A stretch of DNA of 64,000 bases from Winslowiella toletana (GTDB taxonomy: Bacteria; Pseudomonadota; Gammaproteobacteria; Enterobacterales; Enterobacteriaceae). Made by a program: the position numbers and the translations under genes. Position 1 is the stretch's first letter. Each line of letters starts with the position of its first letter. The stretch covers positions 4,402,001 to 4,466,000 of the forward strand of contig NZ_JAGGMQ010000001.1 in NCBI RefSeq assembly GCF_017875465.1, read 5' to 3'. The notes beneath the pieces are model-generated. The model was not told the origin of the DNA. It searched no databases and saw only the letters and a program-made list of their open reading frames with translations. Below are positions 26,279 through 34,407 of this stretch, piece by piece.

Positions 26279-27172
26279 ATGACTATTGCTGAAAACGCGG
26301 CGGACCGACGCCAGTTTCTTAAGTGGATGGCGCTGTCTCCGCTGATATTTTCCTCACTGACCCGGGCAAATGATCTCGATCTGTCGCGCATTATCGTACT
26401 TGAATGGCGGCCGGTGGAACTGTTAATGGCGCTGGGCGTGACGCCGCTGGCGATTGCGGATATTCCCAACTACCGCCGCTGGCTGGTGGAGCCTGCGCTG
26501 CCGGATAGCGTGCTGGATGTCGGCTTACGCACCGAACCCAATCTCGAAATGATACTGCGGCTGCGACCCTCGCTGATCCTGCGATCCAATGGCTATGGCC
26601 CCAGCGCAGAAGCGCTGGCGCCAATTGCGCCGCTGTGGGGCGGGGATTTTACCGATGGTAAAACGCGGGCGATCGAACTGATGCGCCGCGATATTATCCG
26701 TCTTGGCGCACGACTTAATCGTCAGCAGCAGGCTGACGCACATCTGCAACTGATCGATGAGCGTTTCAGCCACTACCGCCAGAGCCTGGCCGCCTTCGCC
26801 GATCAGCCACTGTTAATCTTCTCCTTTCTCGACAGCCGCCGGGTGATGGTGTTCGGTCATAACAGCCTGTTTGCCGATGCGTTGTCACGGCTCGGGCTGC
26901 AAAATGGCTGGCATGGCGCCAGCAGCTTCTGGGGCAGCACCATTGTGGGCATCGAAACCCTGGCGCAGGTCAAAAATGTGCGCGCGATTGGTCTGACCCA
27001 TGGTGACGACGATCCGTTAGGGCAGATTGCGCAATCACCGCTGTGGCGCAGCATCCCCTTTGTCCGGGAACAGAAACTCCATCTGATTCAGGCGGTATGG
27101 TTCTACGGCGCCAGCTTTTCGGTATTGCGTTTCTGTCAGTTGCTTGAGCAGACGCTGCTGGAGAAAGCATGA
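26279..27172 (+). CDS. fhuD: Ferric-hydroxamate periplasmic binding protein FhuD
   Basis: 297 residues from the ATG at 26279, aligned in length to E. coli FhuD. A twin-arginine signal (DRRQFLKWMALSPLIF) points to Tat export; E. coli FhuD has the comparable SRRRLLTAMALSPLL. Shared landmarks: ALEW-type VLEWRPVELLMALG, YRRWLVEPALPDSVLDVGLRTEPNLE, and WFYGASFS near the C-terminus. It delivers ferric hydroxamates (ferrichrome, desferrioxamine, aerobactin class) to FhuB. Overlaps fhuB by 4 nt. The absence of a ribosome-binding sequence is notable. Confidence 0.88.
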   Translation: MTIAENAADRRQFLKWMALSPLIFSSLTRANDLDLSRIIVLEWRPVELLMALGVTPLAIADIPNYRRWLVEPALPDSVLDVGLRTEPNLEMILRLRPSLILRSNGYGPSAEALAPIAPLWGGDFTDGKTRAIELMRRDIIRLGARLNRQQQADAHLQLIDERFSHYRQSLAAFADQPLLIFSFLDSRRVMVFGHNSLFADALSRLGLQNGWHGASSFWGSTIVGIETLAQVKNVRAIGLTHGDDDPLGQIAQSPLWRSIPFVREQKLHLIQAVWFYGASFSVLRFCQLLEQTLLEKA

Positions 27173-29112
27173 AAATCCTGATTCTGCCGCTGTTATTACT
27201 GCTGGCGCTGCTGCTGACCCTCAGCAATTTTCAGCAGCAACTGGCGCTGCCGTTATGGCGCGGTGCGCTGTTTACGCCGGATGAACGGGATATTAATCAG
27301 ATGCTGTTTCATTACAGCATGCTGCCGCGCACCGTGCTGTCGCTGCTGGTGGGCGCCGGGCTGGGCGTGGTCGGGGTGTTGTTCCAGCAGATCCTGCGCA
27401 ATCCGCTGGCCGAACCCTCAACCCTTGGCGTGGCCGCCGGTGCGCAGCTGGGTCTGACGCTGGCGACGCTGTATGCCGCCAGCTGGGGCGAATCCGGTCA
27501 GCAGCTTTCTGCGCTGGCAGGGGCGGTTGTGGTTGGCGGGCTGGTGCTGATAGTGGCCAGCGGCAAACGGATGTCGCCGGTGACGCTGATCCTCGCTGGC
27601 CTGATGGTCGGGCTGTATTGCGGTGCGGTCAAAAATTTACTGGCGCTGTTCAATCATGAACGGCTGACGAGTCTGTTTATCTGGAGCAGCGGCATGCTGA
27701 ACCAGAATGACTGGAACAGCGTCAGCTTTCTCTGGCCGCGCATGCTGCTGGCGCTGCTGCTGGTGCTGGTGATGATCCGCCCGCTGAATCTGCTCGGCCT
27801 CGACGACGGGGTGGTGCGCAATCTCGGTATGCGTCTGGCGCTGGTGCGTTTTAGCGGTCTGATGGTGGCGGTAGTGCTGAGTGCGGTGCTGGTCAGCGTG
27901 GCCGGGGTTATCGGTTTTATCGGCCTGTTTGCGCCGTTAATGGCCAGACTGTTTGGCGCCCGGCGGCTGGGGCCACGGCTGGCGCTGTCGGCATTGATTG
28001 GCGCGCTATTGCTGTTGCTGAGCGATCAGGCGGTGATATTGCTGGCGCGTGTCTGGCTGGAGATCCCCACCGGCGCGGCAACGGCGATGGCGGGCGCGCC
28101 GCTGATGTTATGGCTGCTGACGCGTCTGCGGCATCAGCAGATCAGCAGCAACGAACGTGGTCATCAGCAGCGTGCGGAAAGGGCGCTGACGCCGCTGATG
28201 GCCGGCATGATTTTTCTGCTGCTGGCGTTGATGGTGCTGCTGGCGCTGTTCAGCGGCGATGGTCTCAGCAGCTGGGTGGACAGTCAGGCGGTGTGGCAAT
28301 TCCGCTGGCCGCGCGTGCTGGCGGCGCTGGCGGCCGGAGCGATGCTGGCGGCGGCAGGCACCCTGATCCAGCGGATGACCGGTAATGCGATGGCCAGTCC
28401 GGAAGTGCTGGGCGTCAGTGCTGGCGCCGCCTGCGCCATGGTGCTGCTGATGTTTATCGTGCCGGGTGATAATTCCGTCTGGCAGTTTCCCGCCGGTTGT
28501 CTCGGCGCAGCGCTGACCATGCTGGTGATTATGTTGCTGGCGCAGCGTGGTGGCCTGTCGCCGACGCGGATGCTGCTGACCGGCGTGGTGCTGAGTACGG
28601 TGTATGGCACTATCCTGACGCTGTTTCTGGTCAGTGGCGATCCGCGTATCAGCTCGGTACTCAGCTGGCTGGCCGGTTCCACCTACCGGGTGACCGCCAG
28701 TCAGGCGCTCTGGACTGCCGCACTGGCGCTGGCGCTATTGCTGCTGACGCCATTAATGGCGCGCTGGCTGACTATTTTGCCGCTCGGCAGTTTTACCGCG
28801 CAGGGCCTTGGCATGCCGCTAAAGCGTTCAAGAATGCTGATTCTGCTGCTGGCGTCAGCGATGATTGCCGCAGCGACCCTGTGCGTCGGGCCGCTAAGTT
28901 TTGTCGGCCTGATGGCGCCGCATCTGGCGCGGCTGGCCGGTTTCCGCCGCGCGCTGCCACAACTGCTGGTGGCGATCCTTGCCGGGGCAGGATTAATGCT
29001 GCTGGCGGATGCGCTGGGACGGATGATTATCTTCCCCTATCAGATCCCGGCCGGGCTGCTGGCAACATTTTTGGGCGCGCCATGGTTTATCTGGTTATTG
29101 CGTCGCGGTTAA
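27169..29112 (+). CDS. fhuB: Ferric-hydroxamate ABC transporter permease FhuB
   Basis: 647 residues, a fused double FecCD-type permease with about 20 TM helices: two homologous halves, each with the RxPR-type opening (LPRTVLSLLVGAGLGVVGVLFQ and WPRVLAALAAGAMLAAAGTLIQ) and the GLxxPHLAR-type coupling motif (FIGLFAPLMARLF and FVGLMAPHLARLA). The fused form is specific to FhuB. It needs the ATPase FhuC, which is encoded neither here nor elsewhere in the window. Confidence 0.9.
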   Translation: MKILILPLLLLLALLLTLSNFQQQLALPLWRGALFTPDERDINQMLFHYSMLPRTVLSLLVGAGLGVVGVLFQQILRNPLAEPSTLGVAAGAQLGLTLATLYAASWGESGQQLSALAGAVVVGGLVLIVASGKRMSPVTLILAGLMVGLYCGAVKNLLALFNHERLTSLFIWSSGMLNQNDWNSVSFLWPRMLLALLLVLVMIRPLNLLGLDDGVVRNLGMRLALVRFSGLMVAVVLSAVLVSVAGVIGFIGLFAPLMARLFGARRLGPRLALSALIGALLLLLSDQAVILLARVWLEIPTGAATAMAGAPLMLWLLTRLRHQQISSNERGHQQRAERALTPLMAGMIFLLLALMVLLALFSGDGLSSWVDSQAVWQFRWPRVLAALAAGAMLAAAGTLIQRMTGNAMASPEVLGVSAGAACAMVLLMFIVPGDNSVWQFPAGCLGAALTMLVIMLLAQRGGLSPTRMLLTGVVLSTVYGTILTLFLVSGDPRISSVLSWLAGSTYRVTASQALWTAALALALLLLTPLMARWLTILPLGSFTAQGLGMPLKRSRMLILLLASAMIAAATLCVGPLSFVGLMAPHLARLAGFRRALPQLLVAILAGAGLMLLADALGRMIIFPYQIPAGLLATFLGAPWFIWLLRRG

Positions 29113-29208
29113 GAAACAGCGAGTTATCTAGCGGCGAAAATTATAGCGACATATTCGGTAATTTTTTCTTGCAATTGTGAGGGCGCTAAGGATAATCGCA
29201 AATCTCAA

Positions 29209-29223
29209 TAATAATGATTCTCA
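29209..29223 (+). promoter_or_regulatory. Fur box upstream of the TonB-dependent receptor
   Basis: TAATAATGATTCTCA matches TGATAATNATTATCA at 12 of 14 defined positions, 28 nt before the receptor start. The separate site indicates that the receptor has its own iron-repressed promoter in the 138-nt gap after fhuB. Confidence 0.75.
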
Positions 29224-29250
29224 CTACTACTTTTTTCCAGGAATACACAG

Positions 29251-31443
29251 ATGCATAGCACACTGTTTGCCACCAGAGGTTTTAAGCCGACACTACTGGC
29301 GGTTTTAATCGGCTCCGTGACTTTCCCGGCACTGGCCGCGACCGATACTGACACCAGCAAAAAAACTGAATCGACCATGACCGTGGTGGCCGCGCCGGAA
29401 GATAGCTTTAAAGCCGGTGGCGATGAGCTGGTGCCCGCTTATCTTGATGGTCAGGTGGCGAACGGTGGCCGTATGGGTATGCTTGGCCAGCAAAACGCGA
29501 TGGATGTGCCGTTTAACGTGATTGGTTTTACCAGCAAACTGATCGAAGATCAGCAGGCGAAAACCATTGCGGATGTGGTGCGTAACGACGCCGCCGTGCA
29601 GAACGTGCAGGGCTATGGCAACTTCGGTGAAAGCTACCGTATTCGTGGTTTCCAGCTCGATGGCGATGATATGACCCTTGGCGGTCTGGCGGGAATTATG
29701 CCGCGTCAGGTGATCTCCACCGCGATGGTGGATCGCGTTGAAGTGTTTAAAGGCGCAAACGCGCTGATGAACGGTGCGGCGACCACTGCGGTGGGCGGCA
29801 TGATTAACCTCGAGCCAAAACACGCCGGTGATCTTCCTATGGCGCGTGTGGGTATTGATTACACCTCCTCTTCGCAGATTGGCACCTCCGTCGACGCTGG
29901 CCGTCGTTTCGGCGATGACGATCAGTTTGGCGTGCGCGTTAACCTGCTGCAGCGCGAAGGTGAGACGGCGGTCGATGATGAAAAACGTCGTACTACGGTC
30001 GCGTCCATCGGACTGGATTACCGCCAGGATAACCTGCGTACCTCACTGGATATGGGTTATCAGAAACAGACTTTCCATGGTGGCCGTATTGGCGTGAATG
30101 TCAGCGGTGCCGATTTTATTCCGGCCTCACCTTCAGCGACTCACAATACCAGCCAGAAATGGGTGTACAGCGATCTGGAAAGCCAGTTCGCGATGTTGCG
30201 CGGCGAATATGATGTTGCCCAGGACTGGACCCTGTATGGCGGGGTGGGTTTACAGCACTCCCATGAGAGCGGCGCGTATGGTTCACCGACGGTAACCAGC
30301 ACTGATGGTTCAGCGACCATGGGCCGTATGGATGTGACCAATATCAAAGATTCTTACAGTGGCATGTTTGGTCTGCGCGGCGCATTCGATACTGCGTTTG
30401 TCAGCCATAAAGTGAATGTGGGTTACTCGGCGACCACGTCACGCTCGAAAGCCGCCTATAATATGGCGCTAACCGGGGTGCCGAGCAATATTTATGACAC
30501 GCCGGATATCAGCTCGCCAACCCTTAACTTCTCAGGCGGTGATATGGATGAGCCTGGTGTACGTGGACGTACCCGTACCCAGGGCATTTTGCTGACCGAT
30601 ACCCTCGGTGTGCTGGATGATAAAGTTGAACTGACGCTGGGCACGCGTTATCAGAAAGTGGTTACGCGTGAATATGACTACAATACTGGCGCTGAAATCG
30701 GTGATTCGAGTTTCGAAGACAGTCGCTGGACGCCGGCAGTCGGTGTGATGGTGAAGCCCTGGGAACATATCTCTCTGTATGCTAACCATATTGAGTCATT
30801 GCAGCCTGGATCCTCTGCGCCAATCGGCACCGCCAACTACGGCGAAAGCACCGGTGTGCTGCATTCCAAACAGAATGAAGTTGGCGTAAAAGTTGATTAT
30901 CAGCGCCTCGGTGGTTCACTGGCGCTGTTTGAAATCAAACAGCCTTCAGCCGTAACCAACGCCAGCAATGTTTATGCACTGGATGGCGAGCAGCGTAACC
31001 GTGGTATCGAGCTGAATCTGTTCGGCGAACCGGTACTGGGCCTGCGTCTGAACGGCAGCGCCACCTGGATTGACGCCCAGCTGACCAAAACCGCCAATGG
31101 CGCCAACGATGGCAACACGGCGGTCGGTGTACCAAGTTATAATATGGTGCTTGGCGCAGAATATGATATTCAGCCGGTTGAAGGTCTGACCGCTACCGCG
31201 CTGGTGAATCATAACGGCGCGCAATATGCCAATGCGGCTAACACCAAAAAGCTGGATAGCTACACCACGCTGGATCTGGGCGTGCGTTATACCACCAAGG
31301 TACAGGACAACGATATGGTCTGGCGTGTTGGCGTGGATAACGTCACCAACAAGTCTTACTGGTCGAATGTTGATTCCAGCGGCACCTATATCTACCAGGG
31401 CGAACCACGTACGCTGAAAGTGTCGATGTCTTACGACTTCTAA
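29251..31443 (+). CDS. TonB-dependent siderophore receptor, hydroxamate type
   Basis: 730 residues. Sec signal ending LAA (about residue 30), TonB-box-like ESTMTVVA, plug domain (DVPFNVIGFTSKLIEDQQAKTIADVV, then YRIRGFQLDGDD and VEVFKGANALMNG), and a 22-strand barrel ending in a terminal Phe (SMSYDF). Nucleotide context beside fhuDB suggests a ferric-hydroxamate substrate; the plug resembles FcuA/FhuA-family receptors more than catecholate receptors. Its own Fur box lies just upstream and an intrinsic terminator just downstream. The exact ligand is uncertain. Confidence 0.83.
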   Translation: MHSTLFATRGFKPTLLAVLIGSVTFPALAATDTDTSKKTESTMTVVAAPEDSFKAGGDELVPAYLDGQVANGGRMGMLGQQNAMDVPFNVIGFTSKLIEDQQAKTIADVVRNDAAVQNVQGYGNFGESYRIRGFQLDGDDMTLGGLAGIMPRQVISTAMVDRVEVFKGANALMNGAATTAVGGMINLEPKHAGDLPMARVGIDYTSSSQIGTSVDAGRRFGDDDQFGVRVNLLQREGETAVDDEKRRTTVASIGLDYRQDNLRTSLDMGYQKQTFHGGRIGVNVSGADFIPASPSATHNTSQKWVYSDLESQFAMLRGEYDVAQDWTLYGGVGLQHSHESGAYGSPTVTSTDGSATMGRMDVTNIKDSYSGMFGLRGAFDTAFVSHKVNVGYSATTSRSKAAYNMALTGVPSNIYDTPDISSPTLNFSGGDMDEPGVRGRTRTQGILLTDTLGVLDDKVELTLGTRYQKVVTREYDYNTGAEIGDSSFEDSRWTPAVGVMVKPWEHISLYANHIESLQPGSSAPIGTANYGESTGVLHSKQNEVGVKVDYQRLGGSLALFEIKQPSAVTNASNVYALDGEQRNRGIELNLFGEPVLGLRLNGSATWIDAQLTKTANGANDGNTAVGVPSYNMVLGAEYDIQPVEGLTATALVNHNGAQYANAANTKKLDSYTTLDLGVRYTTKVQDNDMVWRVGVDNVTNKSYWSNVDSSGTYIYQGEPRTLKVSMSYDF

Positions 31444-31463
31444 ATATTTTCAGGCAGCAAAAC

Positions 31464-31499
31464 AACAGCGGACGGGGGCTAACCTTCCGCTGTTTTTTT
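31464..31499 (+). terminator. Intrinsic terminator of the siderophore receptor gene
   Basis: Stem AACAGCGGA/TCCGCTGTT (9 bp, perfect) with a 13-nt loop, followed by a T-run. It overlaps the stop codon of the convergent GGDEF-EAL gene. Confidence 0.85.
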
Positions 31500-33522
31500 A
31501 GCGCTGTCGGTGCTGCAAGACCGCATGCAGCAGTTCCGGCGCCAGCGAACGTGAAAACAGCCAGCCCTGAAAGCGGTGGCAACCCATCTCCGACAGGGTG
31601 CTGAACTGCTGTGAATTCTCCACCCCTTCCGCAACAATATTGATATTCAACGCCTGGCACATCGCCACGATACCGCGGATGGTCAGCATAAAATCACTGT
31701 TCTGCGCCATCTGTAACACAAACGAGCGATCAATTTTTACCTCGGTGATTGCCAGCTTACGTAGCCCGGTCAGCGACGCCATGCCGGTGCCAAAATTATC
31801 CACGGCAATATTAATATTCATCTCACGCAGCGCACTGAGCTTACGCTGGGTATCCGGCAAATTTTCGGTAAGCGCATTTTCAGAGAGTTCAAAACTGAGC
31901 TGACTGGCATCAATCCCGCTTTGCAGCACGATGCGTTCGACAGTTTTCAGAAAGTCAGCACGCTTAAGCTGCCGAGGGCTGATATTCACCGCAACGCCCA
32001 GCTTGTCGAGCTGCGGCTGATTCTGCCAGTTGCGCAGTTGCGCGCAGGTCTGTTCCAGCACCCATTCGCTGATATTCAGGATCAGGCCCGAGTTTTCGGC
32101 GATCGGAATAAAGGTCGAGGGGGAGATAATCCTGCCGTCCGGTGTCTGCCAGCGCAATAACGCTTCCAGGCTGGTGGCTTCACCGCCGCGCGAATATTGC
32201 GGCTGGTACTCAAGATAGAACTCACCGTTATCCAGCGCGCGGCGCAACCCGGTTTCAATGGCATCGCGCTGACTCTGTTCTTCATGCAGCTGCGGTGACC
32301 AGAACATCCATTTGCGCTGGTTCTTTTTAGAAAAATACTGCGCCATATCTGCTTTATGCAGCAGTTCGGCCACCGGACTGCGGTCCTGATTAAACAGGTA
32401 GATACCCATACTGGTAGTGACATTGACCACCGTATTATCCAGCGCCATATCGCGGCTGATATTTTCCAGCAGACGATCAACCAGGATGCTCATCCGCGTT
32501 TTCGCTTGCTGCAGACTGGTACCCAGGTTCCCAATCAGCAGGGCAAATTCATCGCCGCCCAGACGGGCAAGCGCATCATCACTGCGCACCGTATTGCGCA
32601 GACGCAGCGCGACTTCTTTTAGCAGGGTGTCGCCTGCGCCGTGGCCGAGGGCATCATTCACCTCTTTAAAGCGATTGAGATCGAGATAGAGCAGGGCGAG
32701 ATACTCGCCACTGTCGATACTTTGCTGGCGCGCCTGCTCCAGCTTGTCGTAAAAACGTGGCCGGTTATCCAGTTGAGTCAGCGGATCGTGCCAGGCGAGA
32801 TTATGCATCTCCTGCTCACGCTGTTTTTTCTCGGTGATATCTTTAACCTTACCGAGCATCTCAACCGGTTTGCCGCTGTCATCGTGGCGTACCACTTTGC
32901 CATGGTTCTGTACCCAGAGTTGCTGCTGCTGAGCATTGAGCAGTCGATATTCACAGTTAAACATCGCTGTTTCGCCGCGTAAATGCTGCTGCAAAGTGCT
33001 GGAGAAACGCCCGATATCTTCAGGATGAATCAGACAGGTGATATCGCGCTCATGATGTTGTAGCGCGCCATCCTGCAAGCCGAAAATGCGACTGAAAAAA
33101 TGGTTATGCGACACTTCGCCATCAGCAATATTCCATAACCAGAAGCCTTCTTCGGTAATTTCCAGCGTCTGTTCCAGGCGGCGACGCAGATGGAACTCTT
33201 CCCGTTGTGCAAGCAATTCAGCACTGATATCGGTGCCAATAAACAGATGATGCGGAGGTTTACCGGGACCATCACTGATCACGCAATGCGAGCGGATAAA
33301 GCGTGGCTTGTTTTGATCATTGATATCCAGCACCTGCTGGTCGCCGGTTAGCGCGGCTTCCAGCTGTCCGTTGCGGATCAGACGATGAAACAGGATTTCA
33401 CCATGACGATTAGCAAAAGAGAGATGAAGATTACCGTCAACCAGAAAAATAGCATTGGTGCTGTGTTCAATAATCTGTTCGAAAATAAGCAAGCTATCTT
33501 CAGGTATGCGGTATCGATGCAT
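31498..33522 (-). CDS. PAS-GGDEF-EAL cyclic-di-GMP signalling protein
   Basis: 674 residues, no TM segments, cytoplasmic. Two PAS domains (about 10-105 and 120-240, ending in the PAC motif GKVKDITEKKQRE), GGDEF (about 250-410) with intact RLGGDEFALLIG and an RSDD inhibitory site five residues before it, then EAL (about 420-674) with SLEALLRW, NISPRQL, ELSENAL and EGVENSQQ. In the EAL metal-binding DDFGTG motif the second Asp is Asn (D575-N576), so phosphodiesterase activity may be weak or lost. It could act as a cyclase or a sensor. Monocistronic; the signal is unknown. Confidence 0.87.
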   Translation of the reverse strand: MHRYRIPEDSLLIFEQIIEHSTNAIFLVDGNLHLSFANRHGEILFHRLIRNGQLEAALTGDQQVLDINDQNKPRFIRSHCVISDGPGKPPHHLFIGTDISAELLAQREEFHLRRRLEQTLEITEEGFWLWNIADGEVSHNHFFSRIFGLQDGALQHHERDITCLIHPEDIGRFSSTLQQHLRGETAMFNCEYRLLNAQQQQLWVQNHGKVVRHDDSGKPVEMLGKVKDITEKKQREQEMHNLAWHDPLTQLDNRPRFYDKLEQARQQSIDSGEYLALLYLDLNRFKEVNDALGHGAGDTLLKEVALRLRNTVRSDDALARLGGDEFALLIGNLGTSLQQAKTRMSILVDRLLENISRDMALDNTVVNVTTSMGIYLFNQDRSPVAELLHKADMAQYFSKKNQRKWMFWSPQLHEEQSQRDAIETGLRRALDNGEFYLEYQPQYSRGGEATSLEALLRWQTPDGRIISPSTFIPIAENSGLILNISEWVLEQTCAQLRNWQNQPQLDKLGVAVNISPRQLKRADFLKTVERIVLQSGIDASQLSFELSENALTENLPDTQRKLSALREMNINIAVDNFGTGMASLTGLRKLAITEVKIDRSFVLQMAQNSDFMLTIRGIVAMCQALNINIVAEGVENSQQFSTLSEMGCHRFQGWLFSRSLAPELLHAVLQHRQR

Positions 33523-34048
33523 GTTAAACCATGGTTACCGGGGAGGGCGGAGAGAAAATGTTCATTGTTTTTTCGCGCTATTATCAGGATTTTTTCAGAT
33601 TTAGTCTATGCGTGCTGCAGATTACAGCATGAGCTGGCCCACAAATAGTTAAACGCACTATTTTGTGCCTGCTAATCCTGCGTTTATCACATCATTTCAG
33701 GCAATATATCAGACTGACGCATCAATCTGCTGCGCGGCGTGATAGTTAAGCGCGCTTGATACACCCTTTTCAGCCAACAAATCGCTATCGCGCAGCAGTA
33801 ATCCTGCAAAATCAATTTGCAGGTTATTTTCTGATGGCGATATGTTAAAGTGTGCCGGAAAAATCAGGCGATAATTTGCCGCAAATTGTGGCCAGACGTG
33901 ATAAAAATATTAATGTTTCTTATTTGTTAGCTGCACAAAAAAGATGCAGTTTACTGTTTGCTTCTTCGCATCAGAGATCTACCCGACTTAAGGTTATGGC
34001 AACTGAAGTCGCTTGTTAAATTATGCGCTTGTTACTTGCTACGAAAAA
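33523..34048. other. 526-nt AT-rich non-coding region
   Basis: No convincing ORF on either strand. It contains a perfect hairpin CCTGCAAA-ATCAA-TTTGCAGG (33803-33823) followed by TTATTTT, which could be the end of a short transcript, and an A/T-rich stretch 33895-33945 suited to a promoter for the small membrane proteins. A small RNA is possible but nothing proves it. Confidence 0.35.
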
Positions 34049-34189
34049 ATGAAAAATATTACACCACCTGAGCCAGAAAAAGAGCCGCGGGTACCCCTTG
34101 ATGATGCGCAGTTTGCGATCGTGGTACTTGCAGTGACCTCTTTTACACTTATAATCTTCGTCCTGATGATCACGTTGTGGATGACATAG
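34049..34189 (+). CDS. 46-residue single-TM small protein
   Basis: A short soluble N-terminus rich in Pro, Glu and Lys (MKNITPPEPEKEPRVPLDD) precedes one strong hydrophobic helix (FAIVVLAVTSFTLIIFVLMITLWM). Inner-membrane insertion with a cytoplasmic N-terminus is likely. The Shine-Dalgarno sequence is poor. It is 44 nt upstream of a second small membrane protein on the same strand, with which it may be co-transcribed. Not recognised. An antisense ORF over the same DNA has no TM or family features and is less likely. Confidence 0.5.
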   Translation: MKNITPPEPEKEPRVPLDDAQFAIVVLAVTSFTLIIFVLMITLWMT

Positions 34190-34233
34190 GCCTGTCAGCA
34201 ACATGATTACAGTTATGCAAGGAGATCAGAATA

Positions 34234-34407
34234 ATGGAAAACAGAGATGACAAGCTAATTGCCCTGATTGGTTTACTCTCTGCCTGCCTGATTAGCGTGA
34301 TCTTCCTGTTCGCCATGACCTGGCTTTCCGATGTTCGTCGTCCGCCTGAACAACTTGTCGATACGCAATCCTGCTATGCAAAGCCGGGTCAGACGGTACG
34401 TCCCTGA
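34234..34407 (+). CDS. 57-residue single-TM small protein
   Basis: A strong Shine-Dalgarno AAGGAGAT stands 8 nt before the ATG. The N-terminus (MENRDDK) is followed by one hydrophobic helix (LIALIGLLSACLISVIFLFAMTW) and a 27-residue tail with one Cys (TQSCYAKPG). It is likely an inner-membrane bitopic protein. The last 19 nt overlap the convergent glycosidase-like gene. No family recognised. Confidence 0.6.
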   Translation: MENRDDKLIALIGLLSACLISVIFLFAMTWLSDVRRPPEQLVDTQSCYAKPGQTVRP

